A DNA stretch of 64,000 bases from Syngnathus acus (lineage: Eukaryota > Chordata > Actinopteri > Syngnathiformes > Syngnathidae): contig NC_051100.1 of NCBI RefSeq assembly GCF_901709675.1, positions 13,190,286 to 13,254,285 on the forward strand, written 5' to 3'. Of the stretch, positions 23,925-34,561 are shown in pieces. The translations under genes were made by a program, and so were the position numbers. The notes beneath the pieces were generated by a model. The model did not search any database. It was not told where the DNA came from and saw nothing but the letters and a program-made list of their open reading frames with translations. Every line of letters begins with the position of its first letter. Positions within the stretch are counted from its first letter, which is position 1.

Positions 23925-24539
23925 CACAGGTGTCAAACTCAAGGCCCGGGGGCCAGATGCGGCCTAGCAATTCATTCTGTGTGGCCCGCGAAGACAAATT
24001 GTGTCATTACTAAAATTGCAAATTGTCTTCACTTTTATTAATATATATATTTTTTACACTACCGTTCAAAAGTTTGGGGTCACAAAATTGTTTGGGTGAC
24101 CCCAAACCTTTGAACGGTAGTGTATATATTTATTTAGATAATTATTTATAGATTATATATATAATCTTCTGTGTAAAAAATCTTATAATATATATGTATA
24201 CTTATATTCATAGATTTTTTATAATCTTATACAAATATAAGATATAATTTATAATATTTAATTCATAATATTTTATTATAATAATATTTACACTACCGTT
24301 CAAAAGTTTGGGGTCACCCAAACAATTTTGTGACCCCAAACTTTTGAACGGTAGTGTAAATTTGACCAGTTTTTACTCGTCTGATTTGAAAACGAGTTAT
24401 TTGTCAGTTTGTTTTGTAGCTTTTACTGTGTATAATATGAGGTGCTCATACATTGATTTGGGTTGACAGTCATAATAGCCCTCCGAAAGAAGCTATGAGT
24501 ACAATGCGGCCCGCGAAAAAAAAGAGTTTGACACCCCTG
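23925..24539 (+). mobile_element. hAT-type non-autonomous element, copy 2
   Basis: It begins CACAGGTGTCAAACTCAAGG and ends AGTTTGACACCCCTG. Left and right thirds match copy 1. The centre carries an insert of about 300 bp (24056-24357) made of two palindromes and an AT-rich core. The right flank CTGTAAAC resembles the left flank of copy 1 (GTGTAAAC), compatible with an 8-bp duplication around the whole two-copy block. Confidence 0.75.
24056..24357. mobile_element. Tc1-type MITE with palindromic ends
   Basis: Two near-perfect 68-bp hairpins (24056-24123 and 24290-24357) each begin ACACTACCGTTCAAAAGTTT and end with its complement. Their inner loops are inverted relative to each other. The 166 bp between them is almost pure A/T. 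CACTACCGTTCAAAAGTTTG is a terminal sequence I know from teleost Tc1-like transposons. The insert lies inside hAT copy 2. Confidence 0.75.
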
Positions 24540-24612
24540 CTGTAAACCAATCAACTTCATGTCACTGTAAACCAATCAACTTTGCGTCTCTGTAAACCAA
24601 TCAACTTCACGT
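24540..24612 (+). repeat. Three tandem CCAAT-containing 25-mers
   Basis: TGTAAACCAATCAACTT occurs three times at a spacing of 25 bp, followed by variants of CATGTCAC, GCGTCTC and CACGTCAC, then CTTTGACGTCAC. CCAAT and TGACGTCA-like (CRE) strings are present, but a regulatory role is only a guess. An inverted copy sits at 23181-23209. Confidence 0.8.
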
Positions 24613-24964
24613 CACTTTGACGTCACTTTGTTGTTCTACACACATACGTACACATTTGCAGTGATGGTATGTGACTTTGAGAGGCACCGAAGCAGCAGAG
24701 GCAGCAGCATCCGACTGCCTTTTAAGCGCCCTTGCTTAACTGAGGGCGGGTAATTGCTACATCAGTGGCTTTGGGCTGGCTTTACCTTGTCACCTGCAGC
24801 TGAATATTGACATGATATTTGAATGTAAATTCAGAATCTAATGACACACATACATTTTCATGGTGCACCTCACCTCTGGTCCAGTCAGAAGGGATGGCCT
24901 CCAGCTTCCGATGAAGTCATGATTAAAAGTTAAAATTATTTAATGGGTTATTGGTCTATTATTT

Positions 24965-25158
24965 ATTCGTCGCTCATTTATTTTATTTATTATTTATTAT
25001 TTATTATTTATGGTTTGTGCCTTCTTGTTTTTGTTTTGTGTCGCCTACTTGTATGTCTCGTCACCGTGGGATGGAGGAAACGGAATTTCGGTTTCTTTGT
25101 GTGTCTTGACATATGAAGGGATTGACAATAAAGCTGACTTTGACTTTGACTTTGAAAA
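24965..25158 (+). mobile_element. 3' end of a retroposon with a TGACTT tail
   Basis: ATTTATT repeats are followed by a block including CTCGTCACCGTGGGATGG and TTGACAATAAAGCTGACTT, ending in tandem TGACTT units. This is the 3' end of a dispersed teleost retroposon I recognise but cannot name. It is 5'-truncated and has no coding remnant. Confidence 0.5.
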
Positions 25159-26706
25159 GAGGAACTTTGTCACTCGATGTGTCTTTGTACCTTGTGCAAT
25201 GACTTTTTGTTGCGTGTGCAGAGACGACAAGGCTTGCAACAGCGTGCTTCTTATTTGCAGCATCCATGTGTCGCCCGGCCCAGCTTCAACGCTCTCCACC
25301 ATTACACTCGCTTGTTAGGAAACTTTTTATCCTTGAGCGTCAGGTCTGCCGGCAGCCATTTTTTTTGCCGTCAGGCTCCGCAATGCAACCACGCTATTGT
25401 ACTAAATAGGGGAGATGGTGGGATAAGAAAAAAAAAGTGCTTTAGAGGTGTAACAGTTAATGGATTGGCAATTAGTTTTGTCGAACAGTTGTAGCTTCAG
25501 ATGTCAAACCCCTGTTTAAATATAGAAAGCTAGAAACCAAATTGGCCACACTTGGTAGCCTTCGCGACATATCAGTCCCTTAGCGCCGCCCCCGTTCGGT
25601 TGTCCCGGTAACGAAAGCCGTCCTCGGCATGTGTGGAAGACGAAGCCACCCCCTGAAGGTTTTTCAGCAGGGTGGATGTTAGATATTTGGTAACTCAAAA
25701 TGCTTTTCGGATTCCAACATAAGAATAGCAGAGAGCGTTTATTAAGACACCTGGGAACTCGTCAAATGTGCAGTATTTCAGAGTACTGTCGTTCTACTTT
25801 AAGGAGGATTATAGCAATCCCAAGATTCTGCCGGCCCACGGTTGTGGCTCAGCCCTATTATAAATAACGGAGGAAAAATCAGTTACTAACGATGCATCAA
25901 ACTTGGCACGTGCTTGATGATATGCTCGTCAACGGACGGTTACAGCACAAAGAGGCATGATTCAAATTAGCCAGATATTGTGCGGCAGCTTGATAATCAA
26001 CACATTCTAACATCAAATGAGCACGTGGTTTCGCACAGGAAGGCATTTGTATCCAATTTCACCATGTGCGCTGTCGGGGCTACTTGGTTTGACAGTCCAG
26101 CCACAAAGTGTTCACAGCTCTTCACTTTCTCACATCACTACAGCCCCATTCCAAAAGGAAGCTCTCGACTCAAAATTGTACGCACAACACACCGTGATGA
26201 CAGCATGAAAAAAGCTGTTTGATTTGAGAAAAGAAATCACATGAATCACATGGTAAGTGTACACCACCTTCGCTCTTTGGCAGAAATGTGATACATTTAA
26301 ATACGTATCCAATAATAGAAAAGTGGTTAGCGCTGCTGATGAAAGGGATGCATTCGATACCATTTCTTATTAGCGTGTGCTGCGACACAATACACCTGTT
26401 GGAGTGTCTTCGCTTAACCTTGTGGACCGATTAGCATACATTAGCATTCGGGCCTGAGGACAAGAACTCCTTTCTCCAGTGGCATGCAATTACTCTTTTT
26501 CCAAGCACACAAATAAAGCGTAAATGACAATAGTCCAGACTAAATGGTGCTCTTGATTTAGGAAGAAAAGTTTAGTTCCCATGTTTTCGTGTGCATCTGC
26601 GAGTAGCAAGTGAGCGCCTCGCTCAAGCAGCGATGGTGCTTTGATAGGCAAAGCTAACGATCCATAAGCCCAAAATCGCCTACACATAAATGAGGACACA
26701 TAAATA
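25159..26706. other. Non-coding flank, no gene seen
   Basis: No recognised gene. Open frames on both strands overlap heavily and match nothing I know. Confidence 0.5.
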
Positions 26707-26708
26707 TA

Positions 26709-27390
26709 CAGTAATCCCTCACTACATCGCGGTTTGTTTATCGCGGTTTCACTACATGGCAGATTTTTTTCCCAAATTTCAAAAAAATTTAAAAGTCAAA
26801 ATAATACTTCTAAATTGAAATATTATGGCACGAAACTTGCCCACATGCCAGCAGAAGGCAAGGAGTGCCCACACAATTGCAGTGCGTACACTTGTACCTT
26901 TTTATAATTTTCTTTTATAATAAGAGTTCTAAAAACATATTTACAGTGTTGTAGCTTGTGATAGAATTTTTTTTATAATAATAAAAGAGTTCTAAAAACA
27001 TATTTACACTTGTACCTTGTTATAAAGAAAATTGTAATAATAAAAGTTGTTCTAAAAACATATTTACAGTATGTGTTAAGAATTCTCCATGTTATTTATG
27101 TTATTCAGCCGTGCTTTGATTTGAGGCAGGGTGATTTATTTTGAAGGCCGTTTTCAGGCGATACCACTTCTTGTTTTACATTCGTGCACATACGTCGGTT
27201 ACAGTGGTACAGGGGTCATTGACGATGTAAGTGGGTCTTCTAACAAGAGAAATGAATGATCACATGTGTATAACCTTTAAGACAATGTAGTATTACTCCA
27301 GATGTTCGTTTACATTCCTTTAGAGGTCCGTTTTCGCGTGTTAGCACGATCGCGAATTAGCATCTTTCCGCTAACTATATATATATATAT
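26709..27390 (+). mobile_element. Tigger/pogo-type DNA transposon fragment
   Basis: CAGTAATCCCTCACTACATC right after a TA is a Tigger-type terminal repeat, and TATCGCGGTTTCACTAC follows. The interior has three copies of GTTCTAAAAACATATTTAC (about 26927, 26990, 27048) separated by AT-rich DNA. The right inverted terminus is not found, so the right boundary is approximate; the DNA near 27330-27380 (TTCGCGTGTTAGCACGATCG) still looks element-derived. Confidence 0.55.
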
Positions 27391-27512
27391 ATACCGTATA
27401 AGACAGTGTTTTTTGCATTGAAATAAGACTGAAAAAGTGGGGGTCGTCTTACATTCGGGGTATTGACATTATACCCATTCACAACGCTAGATGGCGCCAG
27501 ATATCTTTAAAG

Positions 27513-27968
27513 CAGGGGTCACCAACCTTTCTTAAACCGAGAGCTACTTCCTGGGTACTGATTAAGGCAAAGTACCAGTTTGACACACACTTCTGAAATA
27601 GCCAATTTGCTCAATTTGGCTTTCACTATGTGTTATTATTGTCATTTCCAGTTCACATATAAGTGTGATTTTAACAAGAATAGCAAAAATACAGTCAAAC
27701 CTTGGTTTTTGACCACAATCCGTTCCAGAATGCGGTTCGAGAAGCGAATCGGTCGAATTCCGAATCTATTTTTCCCATTACAAATAATGGAAAAAAATTT
27801 AATCCGTTTCAAGACAAAAAAAACCCACCTTTTTTAAGCATTTTTTCATTTGCGCAACTGCAGCGCACCGCCGAACGAGCAACCGTAGCGCGTCGCCCAC
27901 CGCGCAACTGCACCGAATTTTGTTTGACAACCGAAGCAAAAAAATCTCGAATTTGTTGGTGACCCCTG
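27513..27968 (+). mobile_element. hAT-type element with 8-bp duplication
   Basis: It starts CAGGGGTCACCAACCTTT and ends TTGGTGACCCCTG. The flanks are CTTTAAAG (27505-27512) and CTCTAAAG (27969-27976), an 8-bp duplication with one change, as expected of hAT. Most of its right half has been replaced by a Tigger-like fragment, leaving only about 13 bp of right terminus. Confidence 0.75.
27692..27955 (+). mobile_element. Tigger-like MITE fragment inside the hAT
   Basis: It begins CAGTCAAACCTTGGTTTTTG after TA and continues with GTTCGAGAAGCGAATCGGTC and CATTACAAATAATGG. It is the same family, in opposite orientation, as the element ending at 49043. The GCGCAACTGCAGCGCACCGC region is shared with that copy. 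Its distal terminus is missing; the hAT terminus follows directly. Confidence 0.7.
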
Positions 27969-28499
27969 CTCTAAAGCGAATGCTGACCTGAACTCCCCAG
28001 GCCAAAGCGAACCCCTGCCACGAAGAATAAAAATAAAAATAGTGGTAGCACGAAGAAGAAAAATAAAAAATAGCGGTAAGAAAGAAAAGAGAAGAAAATA
28101 AGAGAAGAGATAACAGAAAATGTGAGGACAGTGACACTGAACACAGCGAGGCAGAGGATGTTTGTGAGGAGTAATGTTCTGACGTGACAGATCTCAGCTA
28201 TTCTCAAGTTTAAACCAGTTTGCATTATTTTATTGCAATGTTTTTCCTTATTCAGATTTGTTTCAAGACTACAGTTACAGTTAGACTTCATTTTGATGGT
28301 TAATGCAGTTATTGTAATTTTGTTGTTTTATCACAGTAGATTAGTTTGTTTACATTTCAAAAACCAGAAGCCATTCATTTACAAATGTGATTGCACTTTA
28401 GTTTACATGTTTAAATGTTCAGATATTAAGATGTGATAGACAGTTTTTACATGATTTGAATGAGGCAAAATAACATGTTTTTTTCTGTCAAATATATAA

Positions 28500-29075
28500 A
28501 GGGTGTTTCATAAAGTACGCAGTTTTTTAATTGCGCGGGATTTTTTTGTTTGAAGATTGTCAGCACTGTTCCTATCATTTTCGTTATCTATTATCACTCC
28601 GATTAGAAGACCATTTGTCGTTTTTCCATTTTGTAGCCATGGAGCGGTTCAGTATCGATTTTTTTTCTTTCTTTTTATTCTTATTGTGAAAACTCATTAC
28701 AAAAACGGGGAGTGCTACGCAGAGACTGTCCGTAAACTTCGCGCGATCTTTGGACGTGACAATGCCCCGACCGCAACAACAGTTTCGAGGTTGGTACAGA
28801 AATTCGAAGAATCTGGGTCAGTTGCAACCAGAAAATCGCCCGGTCGAAACCGTAATGTTCGAACGCAACAAAACATTGCGGTAGTGCAAGACAGTGTGAA
28901 TGTGAGCCCTGTGAATTTCAACGATCGGATGACTGCCTGCAGAGAAAGTGGAGGTGGACATATGCTCGATATCATTTTTATATGTTGAATGAAATTAAAT
29001 ACAAATTTTGAATTTTGCATCGATTTTGGCTGATTTATTGCATTTTTAAAAACTGCGTACTTTATGAAACACCCT
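28500..29075 (+). mobile_element. Tc1/mariner-related MITE with fused transposase ends
   Basis: Perfect inverted termini: AGGGTGTTTCATAAAGTACG at the left and its complement at the right, about 27 bp in all. ATATAA occurs on both sides (28494-28499, 29076-29081), but the flanks are low complexity. Inside is one open frame that keeps the N-terminal helix-turn-helix and the extreme C-terminus of a transposase and lacks the catalytic core. Confidence 0.75.
28686..28988 (+). pseudogene. Transposase remnant: HTH domain fused to C-terminal tail
   Basis: The frame contains CYAETVRKLRAIFG, then a second helix with TTVSRLVQKFEESGSV, the helix-turn-helix found at the start of a Tc3/mariner-like transposase family (DUF4817-type N terminus). 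After QDSVNVSP the frame jumps to DRMTACRESGGGHMLDIIF, resembling that family's C-terminal tail (RGGHxxDIIF). The DDE catalytic core, roughly 200 or more residues, is missing, and the junction is in frame. The residues before about 28686 are hydrophobic, unlike the family, and probably untranslated. Family recognition is from memory. This cannot be an active transposase, though the DNA-binding half could in principle still fold. Confidence 0.6.
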
Positions 29076-29177
29076 ATATAATATACAAAATTAAATTTGG
29101 TGTTTAAAGAGTCTTTTTTCAAACTTGAGTCTTGAAAATGAGGGGGTCGTCTTATAATCAGGGTATATATATATATA

Positions 29178-30830
29178 CAGTGCCTTGCGAAAGTATAAAG
29201 TAAAGCCTTGCAAGGTGACTTGCGAAAGTATTCGGCCCCCTTGAACCTTTCAACATTTCGCCACATTTCAGGCTTCAAACATAAAGATATAAAATTTTAA
29301 TTTTTTGTCAAGAATCAACAAGTGGGACACAATCGTGAAGTGGAACGAAATTTATTGGATAATTTAAACTTTTTTAACAAATAAAAAACTGAAAAGTGGG
29401 GCGTGCAATATTATTCGGCCCCTTTACTTTCAGTGCAGCAAACTCACTCCAGAAGTTCAGTGAGGATCTTTGAATGATCCAATGTTGTCCTAAATGACTG
29501 ATGATGATAAATAGAATGCACCTGTGTGTAATCAAGTCTCCGTATAAATGCACCTGCTCTTTGATAGTCTCAGGGTTCTGTTTAAAGCGCAGAGAGAACC
29601 ATGAAGACAAAGTAACACACCAGGCAGGTCCGAGATACTGTTGTGGAGAAGTTTAAAGCCGGATTTGGATACAAAAAGATTTCCCAAGCTTTAAACATCT
29701 CAACGAGCACTGTGCAAGCAATTATATTGAAATGGAAGGAGTATCAGACCACTGCAAATCTACCAAGACCCGGCCGTCCCTCCAAACTTTCATCTCAAAC
29801 AAGGAGAAGACTGATCAGAGATGCAGCCAAGAGGCCCATGATCACTCTGGATGAACTGCAGATAACTACAGCTGAGGTGGGAGAGTCTGTCCATAGGACA
29901 ACAATCAGTCGTGCACTGCACAAATCTGGCCTTTATGGAAGAGTGGCAAGAAGAAAGCCATTTCTCTAAGATATCCATAAAAAGTCTCGTTTAAAGTTTG
30001 CCACAAGCCACCTGGGAGACACACCAAACATGTGGAAGAAGGTGCTCTGGTCAGATGAAACCAAAATCGAACTTTTTGGCCACAATGCAAAACGATATGT
30101 TTGGCGTAAAAGCAACACAGCTCATCACCCTGAACACACCATCCCCACTGTCAAACATGGTGGTGGCAGCATCATGGTTTGGGCCTGCTTTTCTTCAGCA
30201 GGGACAGGGAAGATGGCTAAAATTGATGGGAAGATGGATGGAGCCAAATGCAGGACCATTCTGGAAGAAAACCTGTTGGAGTCTGCAAAAGACCTGAGAC
30301 TGGGACGGACATTTATCTTCCAACAGGACAATGATCCAAAACATAAAGCCAAATCTACAATGGAATGGTTCACAAATAGACGTATCCAGGTGTTAGAATG
30401 GCCAAGTCCTGACCTGAATCCAATCGAGAATCTGTGGAAAGAGCTGAAGACTGCTGTTCACAAACGCTCTCCATCCAACCTCACTGAGCTCGAGCTGTTT
30501 TGCAAGGAAGAATGGGCAAGAATTCCAGTCTCTCGATGTGCAAAACTGATAGGGACATACCCCAAGCGACTTGCAGCTGTAATTGCAGCAAAAGGTGGCG
30601 CTACAAAGTATTAGCGCAAGGAGGCCGAATAATATTGCACGCCCCACTTTTCAGTTTTTTATTTGTTAAAAAAGTTTAAATTATCCAATACATTTTGTTC
30701 CACTTCACGATTGTGTCCCACTTGTTGATTCTTGACAAAAAATTAAACTTTTATATCTTTATGTTTGAAGCCTGAAATGTCGCGAAATGTTGAAAGGTTC
30801 AAGGGGGCCGAATAGTTTCGCAAGGCACTG
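29178..30830 (+). mobile_element. Tc1-like transposon, nearly full length
   Basis: The 1.65-kb element begins CAGTGCCTTGCGAAAGTAT and ends GCAAGGCACTG, inserted in an AT microsatellite. The inverted repeats are long, about 210 bp (29178-29422 and 30621-30830), and nearly identical. The left repeat carries an extra segment of about 34 bp that duplicates TTGCGAAAGTA. Between them is one transposase gene with two stop codons and a 6-bp deletion. The repeat similarity and nearly intact frame suggest fairly recent activity of the family. Confidence 0.93.
29601..30614 (+). pseudogene. Tc1-like transposase, inactivated
   Basis: From ATG at 29601 one reading frame runs to TAA at 30612-30614, about 337 codons, the usual Tc1 transposase length. 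It is broken only by TAA at codon 5 (29613-29615) and TAA at 29967-29969. The N-terminal half has two helix-turn-helix units, the first including YKKISQALNIS and the second from LSSQTRRRLIRDA on, with the linker PRPGRPSK. The catalytic half has WSDETKIELFG (first Asp 30054), QQDNDPKH (second Asp 30327) and NPIENLWKELK (Glu 30426). The second Asp and Glu are 33 residues apart instead of 35, because WPSQSPDLNP of the family is WPSPDLNP here, a 6-bp in-frame loss. It is therefore not a working enzyme. Confidence 0.93.
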
Positions 30831-30870
30831 ATATATATATATATATATATACATACACACACACACACAA
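30831..30870. repeat. (AT)n(AC)n microsatellite
   Basis: An AT run abuts the Tc1 right end and continues into ACAC. A matching AT run lies at the left end (29164-29177), so the element landed in an existing dinucleotide tract. Confidence 0.85.
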
Positions 30871-33800
30871 TACACAATTTGTCTGCCACCTCACATTTGT
30901 GTGTTTATCTCGTGACTGGTTCTATGTCAGTTGCCATGGTTACCCTCAGTGTCAGCCTCTTACTAATGAAGGTGGAAAACAGTCAGTGTCTGTTCATGGA
31001 CATGGGTTGCTCGCCCACTCGGCTGACATCCATGACTAGCTCAAACTGTCAGGGGAAAACAAAAAAGGGGACTGAAAACAAAAAGATGATGCCCATAAGG
31101 AAAAGCCCAGACCAAAGAGAAAGTCTTGAATGTGTATGTTCAAAAAAAATAGACAGCGAGGCCCCCTGAGTTTATAGCCAAAGTGAACGTGTCCATCTTG
31201 ATTTTATCCACTTTGATCATCCACGCGATGTTGTGCGTTTCCTTGTTTCACCACATCAGATTAGCCGTACGAGGCAGCGGTCCAAAGGTGTTTGGAGTGC
31301 TGCCATGTAGGCAGGCGTCAGCTTGCGTGCATCTCAACAAGTCCAATTACAGAACTTGTTCTTTGGCAAACTCTTTCAATGGCGTGTAACACAAGATTCA
31401 GCGACAAATTTGCTTAATTCTGTGAACCCGTTTGTAACCTGGCAGAGAATCCTTGTTAAAATAATGCACTTGTAACTTCACCTTGAGTAAAACCACTTCT
31501 GCTTGATTAGAGACACCACACTTGAAGAAACCATATTCATATCGTAGATGTTATTTTCTGAGGAAAATAAAATTATTTTCAGACTGGTATTAGGCTAGCA
31601 CATTAATCATTTGTGATTTGACAATGGAGGAAGCAGAGACGGAGCATCCGCCTACTTAGGCAACAGCTTTCTGCCTTCCACCACAGAGGGATCCGAGTAC
31701 TTTTCACTTTTACGGCAATGCAGTATGCACGTTGCCAATGATTGCCAATGATACACAGCAACACAACATCGATCTGTCCACTCGTCCGTGCCAAGACTGT
31801 TTGTCATTCAAAAATATGACTCATAAGTCTTTTTCTTTTGTCCTACAAAATGTAAAAACAGATGATGTTCATACCGGCAAAAGTTTCCCTCCAAACTGTT
31901 CTCACAAAATTGGGAGAAAGCACAGCATTGTCAAAAATATCTCTTCTGTTCATCTCTGATTGATACGATTATTTCCGTACATCAAACCTGATGCATGCTA
32001 AGCGTGCCTGAGCATGTCGCCGCCTGAGCATACGTGTTACATGTACATGTCACGTGAGGGTGTGGAATAAGGATTGGTGTCAAATTCCCCTCCTGTGATT
32101 GGCACAGCCTCCAGAGAGACCCCTAAGCCTGTCTGCCACCCTCAAAGTGGCCTGTCAGTCAAGTGGCGGCACCGTGGCGCGACTGATGAAAATAGCTCGC
32201 CCTCACCCGGGGGCTCGAGTGGGTTTTGGGTAGCGAGCATCAGGAACGCGTCCATTGGCAACAACTGCACAGCAGACGTGTTGTCAGATGCACCAAACTG
32301 CGTTTACGAGCTTAAGTCTTCATTTTTTTACACGGCATCGTAATATTTTGTTCTCAGTAGTCTATTCTTTTCTTCTGCTCTATGACTAAATGAAACAAAC
32401 ACAATGAAAACAAACACAAACAGAAGTAACTAAATCGTATTAGTAACGGCAATGTTCTTGAAGCAGTCGGCTCATAGGGGATTCATCCTGCGCTTGGCAT
32501 GTGTCACAAACCCAGGTTAGGGTTAGTCCTCGGATTGCTTGCTAAGAGCAAAATTACATGTGGCCAAACTCACCTTGCAAAGCCCGCCTGTGTATTTTGC
32601 CATAATCTCCATCACTGTTGAGTGTCACGTATTTAATGTCAATGTTTGATCTTTTTGTCATGTGATTTAACTGTTCGTTGTGTACGACTCCGGGCAATGT
32701 ACATGGCAAAGTTATGTGCTGTTAAACTGCGTTGCTGGATAAAGGCGTTTAAGTTCCCACCGAAGGCCCAGGTGCCGTACAGAAGGCCCGCCAAACGGCG
32801 CGCAGAATCGTGTTGTGGTAAGTACCAGTTCCAAACGAGGCCACAGGACTGCTGGTGATGCAGCTGGTAAGGAAATGGCCACCACTAAATAAACGTCTGT
32901 CAGGAAATTGCATGCCGGCAGCGTTCATAAATTCCTCTGAATGGCGTCATTCTGTGACCATGAATTCCTGTTGAGGATCTGGGGAGCCGCAGCAACCATG
33001 TAAATGACACACAAGGAAGGAAGGAAGGAAGGAAGGAAGGAAGGAAGGAAGGAAGGAAGGAAGGAAGGAAGGAAGGAAGGAAGGAAGGAAGGAAGGTTAT
33101 TAACATACACACACAGACGACAGAGAGAATTGAAACTCTAATTTGAAAGCTAAGCTTGTTTAATACCGTTGGCAAGAAAGCTCAAATTGAAAGGCTACGC
33201 CTGGCTTGAAAGCCACTTGATTTCTTGGAACCTCACTTTGAAAGCCTCAACCTCGGATGAAACGCTAACACTTACCTGGAGACGCTCTGTTGGAACATGA
33301 AACTCTCTCTTACTACATGTCTGTCCATCCGATCTCTGAAGCGTTTGCCCTCAAGAATGGAATAAATAAGTGTAAATACTACAATATATAATGAACATTG
33401 TTGGACGTTAATGACTAGTTCTGGCCCCCAGCATTTTCTGTCAAGGAGTCGAATACATTGAAATACTAAACAGCCGACATTTCAGCTTTGTGTTCGAGTT
33501 TACAAAAAGCGTTAGTGTTTTCTTTTCTTGTGCTTTTCTGCACATAAGCCTCTGTAATGTTTTAATCTTTATCATTTTAATGTTATTATTTTAATTGTCT
33601 TGTTATTGTTATGGTATTGTTTATGAATATGCCTCGGGCCGACAAGAAAACCACTTTCATTAGTTTGCTTTTTAGAAAAATTCCGCTGGGCCACAACAAA
33701 GTAAAGGATAGTTTTTACGAGTTCATGTTTTATATTTAGAACTCAATGTGAAGGCCCTCTCGGAATCACTGTGTATTATTTTTCTGATAAAATGTTTTCC

Positions 33801-34388
33801 TCAACAGACCTGAAGGCTTTCTGTACCGATCTTTGGAAGCCCGTGTGTTCTGGTATAAAAGATTGGATCCTCAACAGTCACTCAGATGCGGTCCCGTTTT
33901 TTTTTTTACGCCCAGAAATAACGGTATTACATAGCATTAATGTGTTAGAGTAGCTGGGGCTTCATTTTTACTGGTTTTCACCAGTGCATTTCTTTTCCTA
34001 ATCAAATAATTTGTAAACCATTTATTTCTAACACTAATGATGGAAAATGAGTTTCAAATGATGGCTCGACCTGACTTTAAAACCCATCAAACAGATGACA
34101 TGCGAACAGATATCGACATACGACTCGTAAAATGACACGTCCTGGGACGAAAAGCTGTCTAACAAGATAATCCTGCCTCCGTCGCATCTAGAATGGGAAA
34201 GCACAAACGTGATAACCCCTCACCCTCAGCGCTCGTCCACTCCATTATCCGGCATTGTTCAGGCTGCATTAGGATGACATGACCTGATCTTATCCTCCAT
34301 CAGCTGACACGGATAGCATACATATTTACATGGATTGACAGAATATGTCTCAGTTCAAAATGATGCATTTTGAGCATCCTGCTCTAGG
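30871..34388. other. Non-coding flank, no gene seen
   Basis: No recognised exon or complete element. It contains the GGAA array at 33013-33096. CAGGTTAGGGTTAG near 32513-32526 is a short telomere-like string only. Confidence 0.5.
33013..33096. repeat. (AAGG)n microsatellite
   Basis: About 21 uninterrupted AAGG/GGAA units. Such tracts can be ETS-factor sites, but nothing else here supports a role. Confidence 0.95.
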
Positions 34389-34487
34389 GAATTTTGTTTA
34401 TAGTTGTACTATGTTCATTTTGTTTTCGCTTGTCAATTATTTTACTGGTTCTTTTATCACAAACAAGATATTTAGGTTGCATTACCT

Positions 34488-34521
34488 GACATGTTTCGGC
34501 TTGTACTTCCGCCTTCATCAG
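34488..34521 (-). ncRNA. Hammerhead-ribozyme-like motif (minus strand)
   Basis: Read on the minus strand: CTGATGA (34521-34515), a short GGC/GCC stem with about a 10-nt loop, GAAAC (34497-34493), a possible 2-bp stem III (AC/GU) and GUC (34490-34488) as the predicted cleavage triplet. All invariant core strings are present in order. Weak points are an extra A before stem II and little obvious complementarity for stem I, so in-vivo cleavage may need a dimer or may be lost. The minimal stem III fits hammerheads described in Penelope-like elements. Confidence 0.45.
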
Positions 34522-34528
34522 AGTTGAA

Positions 34529-34561
34529 TGATGAAGGCGGAAGTACAAGCCGAAACATGTC
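34529..34561 (+). ncRNA. Degenerate hammerhead-like motif (plus strand)
   Basis: This is the mirror copy of the minus-strand motif: TGATGA, GGC...GCC, GAAAC, ATGTC. The residue before TGATGA is A instead of C, so the CUGAUGA core is broken at its first position, which is expected to abolish cleavage. Confidence 0.4.

Larger units (their letters stand above)
27392..29165. mobile_element. DNA element with GTCGTCTTA termini, host of nested insertions
   Basis: The left end TACCGTATAAGAC and the right end, complement TACCCTGATTATAAGAC, are imperfect inverted termini. GGGGGTCGTCTTA also occurs near both ends in direct orientation (about 27440 and 29142). The element lies in AT dinucleotide sequence on both sides. 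It carries a hAT (27513-27968) and a short Tc1/mariner-like MITE (28500-29075). The superfamily is not assigned and no coding remnant of its own is visible. Confidence 0.5.
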
